A stretch of DNA of 64,000 bases from JADLCX01 sp964630785 (GTDB lineage: Bacteria > Planctomycetota > Phycisphaerae > Phycisphaerales > UBA1924), in contig CAZVZG010000005.1 in the NCBI GenBank assembly GCA_964630785.1, positions 62,001-126,000 on the forward strand, read 5' to 3'. The position numbers and the translations under genes are program-made. This document shows positions 27,788-35,208 of the stretch, one piece after another. The notes beneath the pieces were generated by a model. That model saw only the letters and a list, made by a program, of their open reading frames with translations, was not told the DNA's origin and searched no databases. Every line of letters starts with the position of its first letter. Position 1 is the first letter of the stretch.

Positions 27788-29923
27788 TCAGCCTTCGCAG
27801 CCGGTGAAGAACACCTCGATGAACACGAACACGTCCTGCACGGTGACTTCGCCGCTCTGGTTCATGTCGGCCGAGGCGTCGGCCGCGAAGTAGGACGCGA
27901 GGAAGTCGAAGAGGTCCTGGACATCCACGCCTCCGCTCCGGTTGAAGTTGGCCGGGCAACAGGTGGTGGGGTTTCCGGGCGCGTCGCAGACGGAGCCCAC
28001 GCCCTTGAAGGCCCCGGCACAGGCCTGCGCTGTGGTCACCGAGCAACTCGTGCCTGTGCAGCAGGCCCCGGTGGACACGACGGCCGAAGGCTGGATCGTG
28101 ACCGACACGATGGCGTCGCCCCCGACCGCCACACCGTCGTCGGTGCTGCCCGAACCGAGATAGTTGTAGAACACCACCTCGCCGTCATCGGAGAAGCTCA
28201 GGGGTGACGTGGGCAGCATGGTGGACATGCGCAGGGCGGGGTTGGTGTGCTCGGGCAGGATCACGTTGCCCAGGGCGAGGGCCCGCACGACGCCATTCTC
28301 ATCGGCGCGGAACCATCCGCTCGTTCCGCCCACGCCGGTCGGGCCGCCGCTGGCGCCCGAGGGAAACAACAACTGGCCGCGGGCGTTGAAGTAGATCAAC
28401 GGCTCGGGAATCATGCTGGAGAAGTTCCACCCGCCGCTCTGCGGGACCGGATCGCCCTCACGGGCGATCATCCGCAACTCCCCGCCGACTGTCGTGAAGA
28501 CGCCGACGTCGTTTGATCCGTTCACGCCGGCGCCGGCGAGGATCGCCAGGAACGCGATGTCGCCGCGGGCGTTGACCCGCCAGCACCGAGCGATCGAATC
28601 GTTGCTGATGATGACGCCGGTGGGAGCGTCAGGAGCCTGTTGGCCGCCCCGGGCGAGCATTTCGAGCGAGCCGTCCAGGTTGCTGCGGAAGATCGCGCGG
28701 TTGCTTCCGTACGAGACGCCCGCACCTTCCAGCAGGGCCACGAAAACGACCGCATCGTTGTCGCACAGGGCGTACGCGAACGAGCTGGTCGAGACGGGCG
28801 CGATCGGGCTGCCGATGACCGCGGCCGAACCGGGCACGGAATCACCATTGACCACAACCTTGCGGAGCGAGCCCGAGCGGTTGCTCCACAGGCCCGAACC
28901 GACCGCCACACCGCTGCTGTTGCAAGTGGTGGGCGCCAGGAGCGTGTGCCCCGCGTTGTTGAGTTGCGGGCGTCGGACCGTCGTGGTGGTGGTGAAGAGC
29001 GAACTGAACTTCAGCCCTGTCGCGCCCGGCGCGGCGTCGCCCGCACGGGCCAGCCACTGCGAGGCACCCGGTGCCCAGACGACCTGGTCGTTGGGAACGG
29101 CCCCGCTGGTCGCCGAGGTCACGATGCCGCTGCCGGTGAGCGTCGCGTACAGCATCGCCTGACCGACGCCGTTGGTCATTCGGTAAGGCTCGCGGCAGGT
29201 CAGCGAGGGGATCTCTTCGATCGCGTACCCGGCCCGTGCCAGCGATGTGGAGTTGTTCGAGCCGATGCCGTCGGCCCAAAGGGCGCGGTTGTTCGACGCG
29301 GTGACGCCCGAGCCTGTGAGCACCGACTTGAACAGCAGCACGCCGCCGCCCAGGCCGCTGCGGAGCCACTCGGTGTCCGAGATCGCGCCGAGGTCCACGC
29401 CGTTGAAGCCGACGGCGTTCTCACTCTCACGCACGAGCATCATGGGCATCGAACCGTCGAAGCACCAGAAACTCCGCGAGTTGTTCGAGGTCACGCCCGA
29501 CCCGGCGAGCGTGCCGAGATAGGCACACATGCCGCTTGCGTTGATCATCGGCGACGACAACGCGCTGTACGTGAGGGAACTGCCGGGCTGCCAGGTGCCC
29601 GTGCCCAGTCGAGCGGCCAGAGAGACCGAGCCGTCCGGGTTCGACCGCCAGAGGCCGCGGTTGTTGCTGGTTGTCACGCCCGTGCCGGTCACTTCGGCCG
29701 CGAAGAGCACGTGCCCCGAGTTGCTGACCAGCGGGATCGAGGAGTTGACGAAGCCGGTGAACCGATTCAGGCGCACCGTCTGACCATTGCCGCCGGGCAC
29801 CATGTCGCCCGCCTTGGCGACGATGCGCACCTCGTCCGCCGACGCCCCGGCGCTCAGTCCGCACAGAGTGGCCAAGACGGCCGCCGAGAGCACAACGCCC
29901 CGTTTCGCACAAATACGGGCCAT
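27788..29923 (-). CDS. Exported NxxGxxAF-repeat protein with double dockerin-like tag
   Basis: 711 residues. The ATG at 29923 begins a signal peptide (about 1-28, ending SAGASA); upstream in-frame codons to 30280 look non-coding. The body (about 30-600) consists of repeats of roughly 60-70 residues with the pattern NxxGxxAF plus TGSGVTxSNNRxLW, for example NARGDIAFLAIL and VTGTGVTTSNNRGLW. This resembles the 'choice-of-anchor tandem repeat NxxGxxAF' proteins of planctomycetes, likely beta-propeller-like. The C-terminus has two dockerin-like half-repeats, CPANFNRSGGVDVQDLFDF and DMNQSGEVTVQDVFVF, closed by a final GC pair. It is presumably exported and sorted like the giant neighbour. The function is unknown. 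Confidence 0.82.
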   Translation of the reverse strand: MARICAKRGVVLSAAVLATLCGLSAGASADEVRIVAKAGDMVPGGNGQTVRLNRFTGFVNSSIPLVSNSGHVLFAAEVTGTGVTTSNNRGLWRSNPDGSVSLAARLGTGTWQPGSSLTYSALSSPMINASGMCAYLGTLAGSGVTSNNSRSFWCFDGSMPMMLVRESENAVGFNGVDLGAISDTEWLRSGLGGGVLLFKSVLTGSGVTASNNRALWADGIGSNNSTSLARAGYAIEEIPSLTCREPYRMTNGVGQAMLYATLTGSGIVTSATSGAVPNDQVVWAPGASQWLARAGDAAPGATGLKFSSLFTTTTTVRRPQLNNAGHTLLAPTTCNSSGVAVGSGLWSNRSGSLRKVVVNGDSVPGSAAVIGSPIAPVSTSSFAYALCDNDAVVFVALLEGAGVSYGSNRAIFRSNLDGSLEMLARGGQQAPDAPTGVIISNDSIARCWRVNARGDIAFLAILAGAGVNGSNDVGVFTTVGGELRMIAREGDPVPQSGGWNFSSMIPEPLIYFNARGQLLFPSGASGGPTGVGGTSGWFRADENGVVRALALGNVILPEHTNPALRMSTMLPTSPLSFSDDGEVVFYNYLGSGSTDDGVAVGGDAIVSVTIQPSAVVSTGACCTGTSCSVTTAQACAGAFKGVGSVCDAPGNPTTCCPANFNRSGGVDVQDLFDFLASYFAADASADMNQSGEVTVQDVFVFIEVFFTGCEG

Positions 29924-30593
29924 GATGTCAGCACTCCATCGCCGGCCACGCCAGAACGGGCGGCCGGACGCACCCCAAGAAACGCACCCGGGACACTCAC
30001 GGGTCGCTGACGGGGTTTCGGCTTCTTCCGGGTGGGGAAGTCGGGAAGGAGCGGCAAACACGCCCGACCGTGCGTGAGTCGGTGCGGGTGACGACGGCTT
30101 TGCGGGTCCGGCGACGTTTGGACGCGAGTCCGCGAACGCGGGAAGCGGCCCGTTCTCGGACACGGGCGCGCCGGTGATCGATCGGAGAAAGCTGAAACGC
30201 CTCATGCGCCCGGCCACTCCTGCGTCAAGCGTTCCGCGGCGCGGATGAAGGCCGACCTTCTGCTCGGGCTTCCAAGCCACCTGAACAGGCCGGTGTCACT
30301 CCGCCAAAAAGCAGCAATCCCGTGGATGCTCATGGCGAGGTCCCTGTGAGGACGAATCACTCTTTCCGGTGAGGGTCCGAGATCGGTGCTCCGAAGGGGT
30401 CCTCACGCCCCGACGACTCACCGTCTTGGTTGGAGAAACGGCAGATTCTGCGCTGTTATCGGCGATTTCAAGAGAAATTTCAAGAGGGAATCGACCATTT
30501 TGAGGCTTTCCACACCGAGCGAGACTCAGAGCCACCAATGCCGGGGAGCAACCCCCGGGGGCTCTCCCGGCCTGTACCATCCACGCGATTCTC
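29924..30593. other. Divergent intergenic region
   Basis: 670 bp between the start of the minus-strand NxxGxxAF gene and the plus-strand coiled-coil membrane protein gene. I see no convincing gene on either strand. From about 30430 the GC content falls. A direct repeat of ATTTCAAGAG occurs at 30465-30474 and 30477-30486, 12 bp apart (about one helical turn), and could be a regulator site for the plus-strand gene. Confidence 0.5.
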
Positions 30594-31457
30594 ATGGGCC
30601 AGCGACTATTCCGATACCTGGCCGCGGCGTTCAGCGCCCGGCCGCGCGGCATGTTCATCCCACCTAACTGGGTGGGGCTTGGCGTCGTGTCGCTCTTGGC
30701 TTGGGGGTTGGCCGTTCCGGGCCTGTGGGTCCTCGGTGCGGGGCTCGAACTTGGCTACCTCTTTGCGCTCGTGAACAACCGTCGGTTCCGGGTATGGGTG
30801 GATTCACGTCACAACTCCGCAGCGCGGGGCGAATGGGACTCGAAGATCGCCCGGCTGGTGGACGCTTTGGACGGCGACTCTCAGATGCGCTACCGCGCTC
30901 TGGAGTCTCGCTGCCGCGGCATGTTGGCCGACCCGGCCCTCGCAGATCAGACCGGCACACGAGAACAGCTCGGCGAGGCATTGGGCCGGCTGGTGTGGGT
31001 GTATCTGCAACTGCTGGTCACCCGGGGCACAACCGTGCGGCTATTGCAGGAAGGTCGGGCGATCGCCCGGCAACGCGGCAACTCCCTCCACGACCGCCGC
31101 GACGAACTCCAATCCCGCATCAAGGGTGAAAACCTCGACCCCGACCTTCGACGAAGCCTCGAAGGACAACTCGAACTGGTGAACCAGCGGCTGGCGAGTC
31201 AGCAGGAGGCCGGCGATAAACTCGATTTCATCGATGCGGAACTCGTCCGTGTCGAGGAACAGGTCCAGTTGGTAAGAGAACAGGCGGTGCTGGCCGCCGA
31301 CCCCGACGCCGCGTCGCGGAGGATCGACGCGATCCAGTCGACCCTCGGCAGCACGACGCAATGGATCCGCGATCAGAATCGGCTGTCGGGCGAGTTGGCG
31401 GATGCTTTGGAAGGCACCCCGCCGGTTCTGGGTGCGGAGACTGAAAGCCCGCGGTGA
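30594..31457 (+). CDS. Membrane-anchored coiled-coil protein, unknown
   Basis: 287 residues. The N-terminal third has a hydrophobic hairpin (about 27-62: VGLGVVSLLAWGLAVPGLWV and LGAGLELGYLFALV), followed by a long charged helical region without membrane segments (about 75-280) rich in E, R, Q and L, predicted coiled coil. I do not recognise a family with certainty. It stops 25 bp before the NMT1/OmpA protein gene, almost surely one operon, which suggests a role in the same envelope complex. The ATG at 30594 has no strong ribosome-binding site but starts directly before the first hydrophobic segment. Confidence 0.65.
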   Translation: MGQRLFRYLAAAFSARPRGMFIPPNWVGLGVVSLLAWGLAVPGLWVLGAGLELGYLFALVNNRRFRVWVDSRHNSAARGEWDSKIARLVDALDGDSQMRYRALESRCRGMLADPALADQTGTREQLGEALGRLVWVYLQLLVTRGTTVRLLQEGRAIARQRGNSLHDRRDELQSRIKGENLDPDLRRSLEGQLELVNQRLASQQEAGDKLDFIDAELVRVEEQVQLVREQAVLAADPDAASRRIDAIQSTLGSTTQWIRDQNRLSGELADALEGTPPVLGAETESPR

Positions 31458-31482
31458 TGGCCGCGAGGTGGAGGATGAGCGC

Positions 31483-33219
31483 ATGAGTCAGAGCGGTTCG
31501 GGCATCACGCCCCTGGGCAAGCTGGTCTCCGTCCTGCTGATCCTCGGGTTGCTGGCGGTCGGTGGGTACTTCACCTACCAGAAACTAAGACGCGCCAGCG
31601 CACCCTCTCAGCCCAACAAGGACGCAACCGCTGGCCAGCCGGCCGCGGGAAGCGGTTCGGATCGCTCCACGGACCAATCCCAGTCCGGCGGCCCCACCAA
31701 ATCGCTCGAAGACCTGGCGGTTGTTCCAGCGATGACCTCGGTGCCGACGCTCTCGCCCCCGGCCAACTACGTGCCCAAGGACAACATCGTCGACATCGAA
31801 CTGAGCGAGTACGCGGGGTACGCGGGCCTGATCGCGGCCAACGGCGGGCTCGCGCCGAGCGATTCGTCGTACTTCGCCAAGCAGCACGGGTTCAAGGTGC
31901 GAATCGCGTTGAGCGAAGAGGAGAGCTGGTCGGCGCTCAACAGCGGCAAGATGGCCGCCAGCGCGACGACCGTGGACGTGCTGGCCGTTTACGGCAAGCA
32001 GTTCCAGGTGGTCGTGCCGGCGCAGATCGGCTTCTCTCGCGGGGCTGACGGGATCGTCGTGAAACGTGAGATCAAGCGGATCAACGCGCTCAAGGGCCGC
32101 GTGGTCGCGGCCAGCCAGTTCACCGAGAGCGAGTTTTTTCTGCGGTTCCTGGCGCAAGAGGCGGGCGTCGGAGTCAAGGTGATCGACGACCTCTCGAAGC
32201 GCCCAGACCCCGACAAGATCAACCTTGTCTTCGCCGAGGACGCCTTCCAGGCGTGCGATGTCTTCGAGAAGGACCTGAGCGACGGCGACGGACGGGTCGC
32301 GGCGTGCGTGACGTGGGAGCCCAAGACCACCGAGACCGCACAGGCCAGCGGCGGGAAGGCAGAGGTCCTGGCGACTAATCGCAACCTCTTGATCATCGCC
32401 GACATCCTGATCGTCAACAAGGGCTTTGCGCAGGCCAACCCGAAGATGGTCGCCGGGCTCGTGGACGGCTTGCTCTACGGCAACAGGCTCGTGCGAGACA
32501 ACCCCGAGAGCCAGCTCGACGTGGTCGGCAAGGCGTTCAAGTGGGACCGCAACCAGACGCGGGCGGAGCTGAGCAAGGTCCACCTCTCCAACCTCCCCGA
32601 GAGCCTGGCGTTTTTTTCCGGCGCGATCGACATGGCGGGCAGTTTCGGCGGCATCTACCAGTCCGCGGTGTACGCGTACGGCGCTGACATCATCAAGGAC
32701 CCGCCCGCTTCAGACCATTTCCTCGACCTCGCGCCCCTGCACGCGCTCGAGGCGTCGGGCAAGTACAAGGACGACAAGATCGTCATCCAGCCGATCCGGA
32801 CGGTCCAGCGCGGATCGGTGGAGACGGACCCGCTGCTGAGCAAGGACATCCGGTTCCTGTTCCTGCCCAACTCGGCGGAACTGGACATGTCGCAGGCGGA
32901 AAACATTCAGCGCCTCGAATCCATCAAGACACTCCTGCAGGTCAGCCCCGGTTCCACGGTGCTCCTCCGCGGGCACGTGGACGACGCGAAGATCCCCGAC
33001 TTCCGCAAGGAGGGCGGCGAGGCGTTTGTCCGGCAGATGGCGCTGAAGGCCGTTCAACTCAGCAAGGACCGCGCCAACGAGATCCGTCGGCTGCTCATCG
33101 AACGGTACAAGGTGGAATCCGCTCGCATCGAGGTGGTCGGGCGCGGTTGGGACGAACCCCTCGGCCAGGACGCGGCTCAGAACCGGCGGGTCGAGGTGCA
33201 GTGGTTCACGGTTGAATAG
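31483..33219 (+). CDS. Inner-membrane-anchored NMT1-like substrate-binding/OmpA-family protein
   Basis: 578 residues. One N-terminal membrane helix (about 13-30: LVSVLLILGLLAVGGYFTY) is followed by a Ser/Gln/Gly-rich spacer. A periplasmic-binding-protein-like domain of the NMT1/nitrate-sulfonate type spans about 100-420 (DIELSEYAGYAGLIAANGGL, ALNSGKMAASATTVDV). A C-terminal OmpA peptidoglycan-binding domain spans about 460-578 (FLFLPNSAELD, LRGHVDDAK, SKDRANEIRRLL, NRRVEVQWF). The combination predicts a protein anchored in the cytoplasmic membrane that binds a small ligand and grips peptidoglycan. The same fusion is annotated elsewhere as 'phosphate ABC transporter substrate-binding/OmpA family protein'. 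No permease or ATPase lies nearby, so transport is doubtful. It is probably cotranscribed with the coiled-coil protein gene upstream. Confidence 0.82.
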   Translation: MSQSGSGITPLGKLVSVLLILGLLAVGGYFTYQKLRRASAPSQPNKDATAGQPAAGSGSDRSTDQSQSGGPTKSLEDLAVVPAMTSVPTLSPPANYVPKDNIVDIELSEYAGYAGLIAANGGLAPSDSSYFAKQHGFKVRIALSEEESWSALNSGKMAASATTVDVLAVYGKQFQVVVPAQIGFSRGADGIVVKREIKRINALKGRVVAASQFTESEFFLRFLAQEAGVGVKVIDDLSKRPDPDKINLVFAEDAFQACDVFEKDLSDGDGRVAACVTWEPKTTETAQASGGKAEVLATNRNLLIIADILIVNKGFAQANPKMVAGLVDGLLYGNRLVRDNPESQLDVVGKAFKWDRNQTRAELSKVHLSNLPESLAFFSGAIDMAGSFGGIYQSAVYAYGADIIKDPPASDHFLDLAPLHALEASGKYKDDKIVIQPIRTVQRGSVETDPLLSKDIRFLFLPNSAELDMSQAENIQRLESIKTLLQVSPGSTVLLRGHVDDAKIPDFRKEGGEAFVRQMALKAVQLSKDRANEIRRLLIERYKVESARIEVVGRGWDEPLGQDAAQNRRVEVQWFTVE

Positions 33220-33245
33220 ACGCGGTGAGGCGTGCCCGCGCTTTT

Positions 33246-33280
33246 CACCGCATGAACGGGCCAGCCCCGTTCAAGCGGTG
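33246..33280. terminator. Bidirectional terminator hairpin between convergent genes
   Basis: A 15-bp stem with a single A/A mismatch: 33246-33260 (CACCGCATGAACGGG) pairs with 33266-33280 (CCCGTTCAAGCGGTG) across loop CCAGC. It occupies most of the 74-bp gap between the OmpA-family gene and the convergent Gfo/Idh gene. No long T-tract follows on either side. Confidence 0.7.
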
Positions 33281-33293
33281 GCACACCGAGTCT

Positions 33294-34340
33294 TCAAGCA
33301 TCGATCGTCACAGGCTGGCCCGACTCCAGGCTGCGCACCTCGGCTTCGAGCAGCCGCGCCACCTCCACGGCCTCGCCGATGGTGGCCACGAGGTCACCGC
33401 CCGAACGCGCCCCAAGGATCGCGTCGATGATGTGGCGGACCTGGCCGTCGTACGCGCTCGTGCCGGGGACGTCCACGGCCTCGCTGCGCCCTTCGCGATG
33501 GAGCAGCACGGTGGGCGTGCGTAAGAGATCGAAATCGGCGGTCGCCTTCTCGAATGCGACGACATACCTCATGCGGAATCCGAACCCGGGCGAGTAGTCC
33601 TGCCCGCCCTCGGCGACCACGTGCCGCGGCCCGCGGTCTTGTGCGTAGCGGTAGAGCGTGGTGACGTGCGAGGTCGAGCCCGTGCTCTGCACGCTCATCG
33701 GCGGGCCGAAGCACCAGCGAACGAAATCGGCGTCGTGAACGTGCAGATCGAACAACGCCCCGCCGCTCCGCGACGCGTCGCCGTAGAACTCCGGGCTCCA
33801 CGTCGGCGGCACGCCGAGCCGCTGGAACGACGCGCTGAGCACGCGCCCGAACCGCCCGTCTCGCACGCGATCTCGGAGCCATGTCCAGCCGGGCCAGAAA
33901 CGCATGCACATCGCGGGCATGCACAGCCGGCCGGACTGCTTCGCGGCGGCCGCGACACGCCGGGCGTCCTCGCTCCGGATCGACACCGGCTTCTCGACAA
34001 GAACGTGCTTTCCGGCCGCGAGCGCGGCGATCGCGAGGTCCGCATGGGTGTCGGTGTGCGTGCAGATGCTGACCAGGTGCACGCGCGGGTCGTTGAAGAG
34101 CTCGTGCGGCTCGCGGCAGGCCCGAAGCCGGGTCGGGTCGAACAGCCGCTCCGAGTGACCGGTGTCGATGTTCCCCATCACGTCGACACGCCCGGTGAGC
34201 CGCTCGGGGCTGCGGTCGCACACGGCAATCACCCGGCACTGGAACCCGGCGGCGTGGGCCGACTGGAACGCGCGGAAGTGCGTCGCGCCCATGAACCCGA
34301 GCCCGATGATGCCGACGCCGACCTGGGTGAGCTCACTCAC
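33294..34340 (-). CDS. Gfo/Idh/MocA-family NAD(P)-dependent oxidoreductase
   Basis: 348 residues. The N-terminal Rossmann fold shows VGIIGLGFMGATHFRAF; EKPVSI, the conserved lysine motif, follows in HVLVEKPVSI. The C-terminal half has GGALFDLHVHDADFVRWCFG, the histidine motif typical of the family. These enzymes oxidise or reduce sugars, inositols or amino sugars; the substrate cannot be read from sequence. The GTG at 34340 is chosen because GTGAGTGA overlaps the stop of the upstream isomerase gene by 8 nt, indicating translational coupling; an ATG at 34367 is the alternative. It is the last gene of the operon amidase, NagB-PIG-L, isomerase, oxidoreductase. Confidence 0.85.
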   Translation of the reverse strand: MSELTQVGVGIIGLGFMGATHFRAFQSAHAAGFQCRVIAVCDRSPERLTGRVDVMGNIDTGHSERLFDPTRLRACREPHELFNDPRVHLVSICTHTDTHADLAIAALAAGKHVLVEKPVSIRSEDARRVAAAAKQSGRLCMPAMCMRFWPGWTWLRDRVRDGRFGRVLSASFQRLGVPPTWSPEFYGDASRSGGALFDLHVHDADFVRWCFGPPMSVQSTGSTSHVTTLYRYAQDRGPRHVVAEGGQDYSPGFGFRMRYVVAFEKATADFDLLRTPTVLLHREGRSEAVDVPGTSAYDGQVRHIIDAILGARSGGDLVATIGEAVEVARLLEAEVRSLESGQPVTIDA

Positions 34341-35208
34341 GGTCGCCTCCCCCTCCCCCCCCCCCAACCCCCACCGAGAGATGACTGGAGATCAACTCGC
34401 ACGCGGCGACGATGTCGGTTTCCCGCTGCTCACCCGCTTCTCGTTCGATGACCAGGTCCGCCCCGAGCCCGTGCGAGCGGACGACGCGGAAGAACCCGCC
34501 CCAATCGACGGCGCCTGTGCCGGCCCGCACTTCGCTCCCCCACTGCCCGGGTGTCGTGGTGGGCATCGCATCCTTGACATGGACCTGAACCACACGGGGC
34601 GCCAGTTTCGCGAGCGATTCGACCGGATCGCCCATCCCGTACAGGATCATGTTCGCGGGGTCGAAGTTGACCCCGGCGTGCGGGCGGGCGAGCTCGTCGA
34701 GCGCGTGCATCAGCGTGTCGGCGGATTCCTGACCGGTCTCGAACGCCACGCGCACGCCGCAATCATCGAAGTGATCGACGATCATGCGGAGGCGCTCGAT
34801 CATCAGCCGCCGATCCTCCCCGGCCTCGTGCGGGATGAACCCGGCGTGGAAGGTCACCAGACCGATGCCCAGTCGGCGGGCGAGTCTTGCATTCTCCTGC
34901 GCGGCGCGGATGTTGCAGCCCCAGGTCGCGTGCGAACGAACGCCGCCAGTGCGCTTGATGGAATCCAGCGTGCTGTAGTCCTCGCCGGCCATCCCCATCA
35001 TGCCGGAGATCGCGCCGACGCCCGCGGCGCGGAGCGCGTTGATCGTCTCGACCTCCCCCCACCCCCGCCTTCCGGTGCGGATCGGATCCAGCGCCAACTG
35101 CACCGACGCGAGCCCAAGCGCCCTCACGCGCGCGGCCAGTTCCGCCGCCGATTCCGGCCGCAGGGACCACGAACACACACCCACGCGATGCGCCTGTTCA
35201 AAGGTCAA
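34333..35208 (-). CDS. Sugar phosphate isomerase/epimerase (TIM barrel, AP endonuclease 2 family)
   Basis: 291 residues. Family motifs include VGVCSWSLRPES, GLVTFHAGFIP, VAFETGQESADTL, GVNFDPANMILYG and VQVHVKDA, which supply the metal-binding His/Glu/Asp set of xylose-isomerase-like TIM barrels. The probable start is a TTG at 35208 whose TTGA overlaps the stop of the NagB-PIG-L gene; longer in-frame starts would run well into that gene. The protein ends in VGVGGGGGGGDRE, encoded by a run of C on the plus strand (34347-34375), immediately before the coupled Gfo/Idh start. The family usually acts with Gfo/Idh dehydrogenases on sugar acids, inositols or ketosugars; the substrate is unknown. Confidence 0.82.
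   Translation of the reverse strand: MTFEQAHRVGVCSWSLRPESAAELAARVRALGLASVQLALDPIRTGRRGWGEVETINALRAAGVGAISGMMGMAGEDYSTLDSIKRTGGVRSHATWGCNIRAAQENARLARRLGIGLVTFHAGFIPHEAGEDRRLMIERLRMIVDHFDDCGVRVAFETGQESADTLMHALDELARPHAGVNFDPANMILYGMGDPVESLAKLAPRVVQVHVKDAMPTTTPGQWGSEVRAGTGAVDWGGFFRVVRSHGLGADLVIEREAGEQRETDIVAACELISSHLSVGVGGGGGGGDRE

Noticed and set aside
29924..30280. 119-residue N-terminal extension of the NxxGxxAF protein
   Set aside because: It would place the signal peptide in the middle of the protein, and its composition is Arg/Pro/Ala-rich without conservation signs.
30296..30658. Possible 120-residue minus-strand gene in the 30-kb intergenic region
   Set aside because: It overlaps the start of the plus-strand membrane protein gene, lacks a ribosome-binding site and has random-looking composition.
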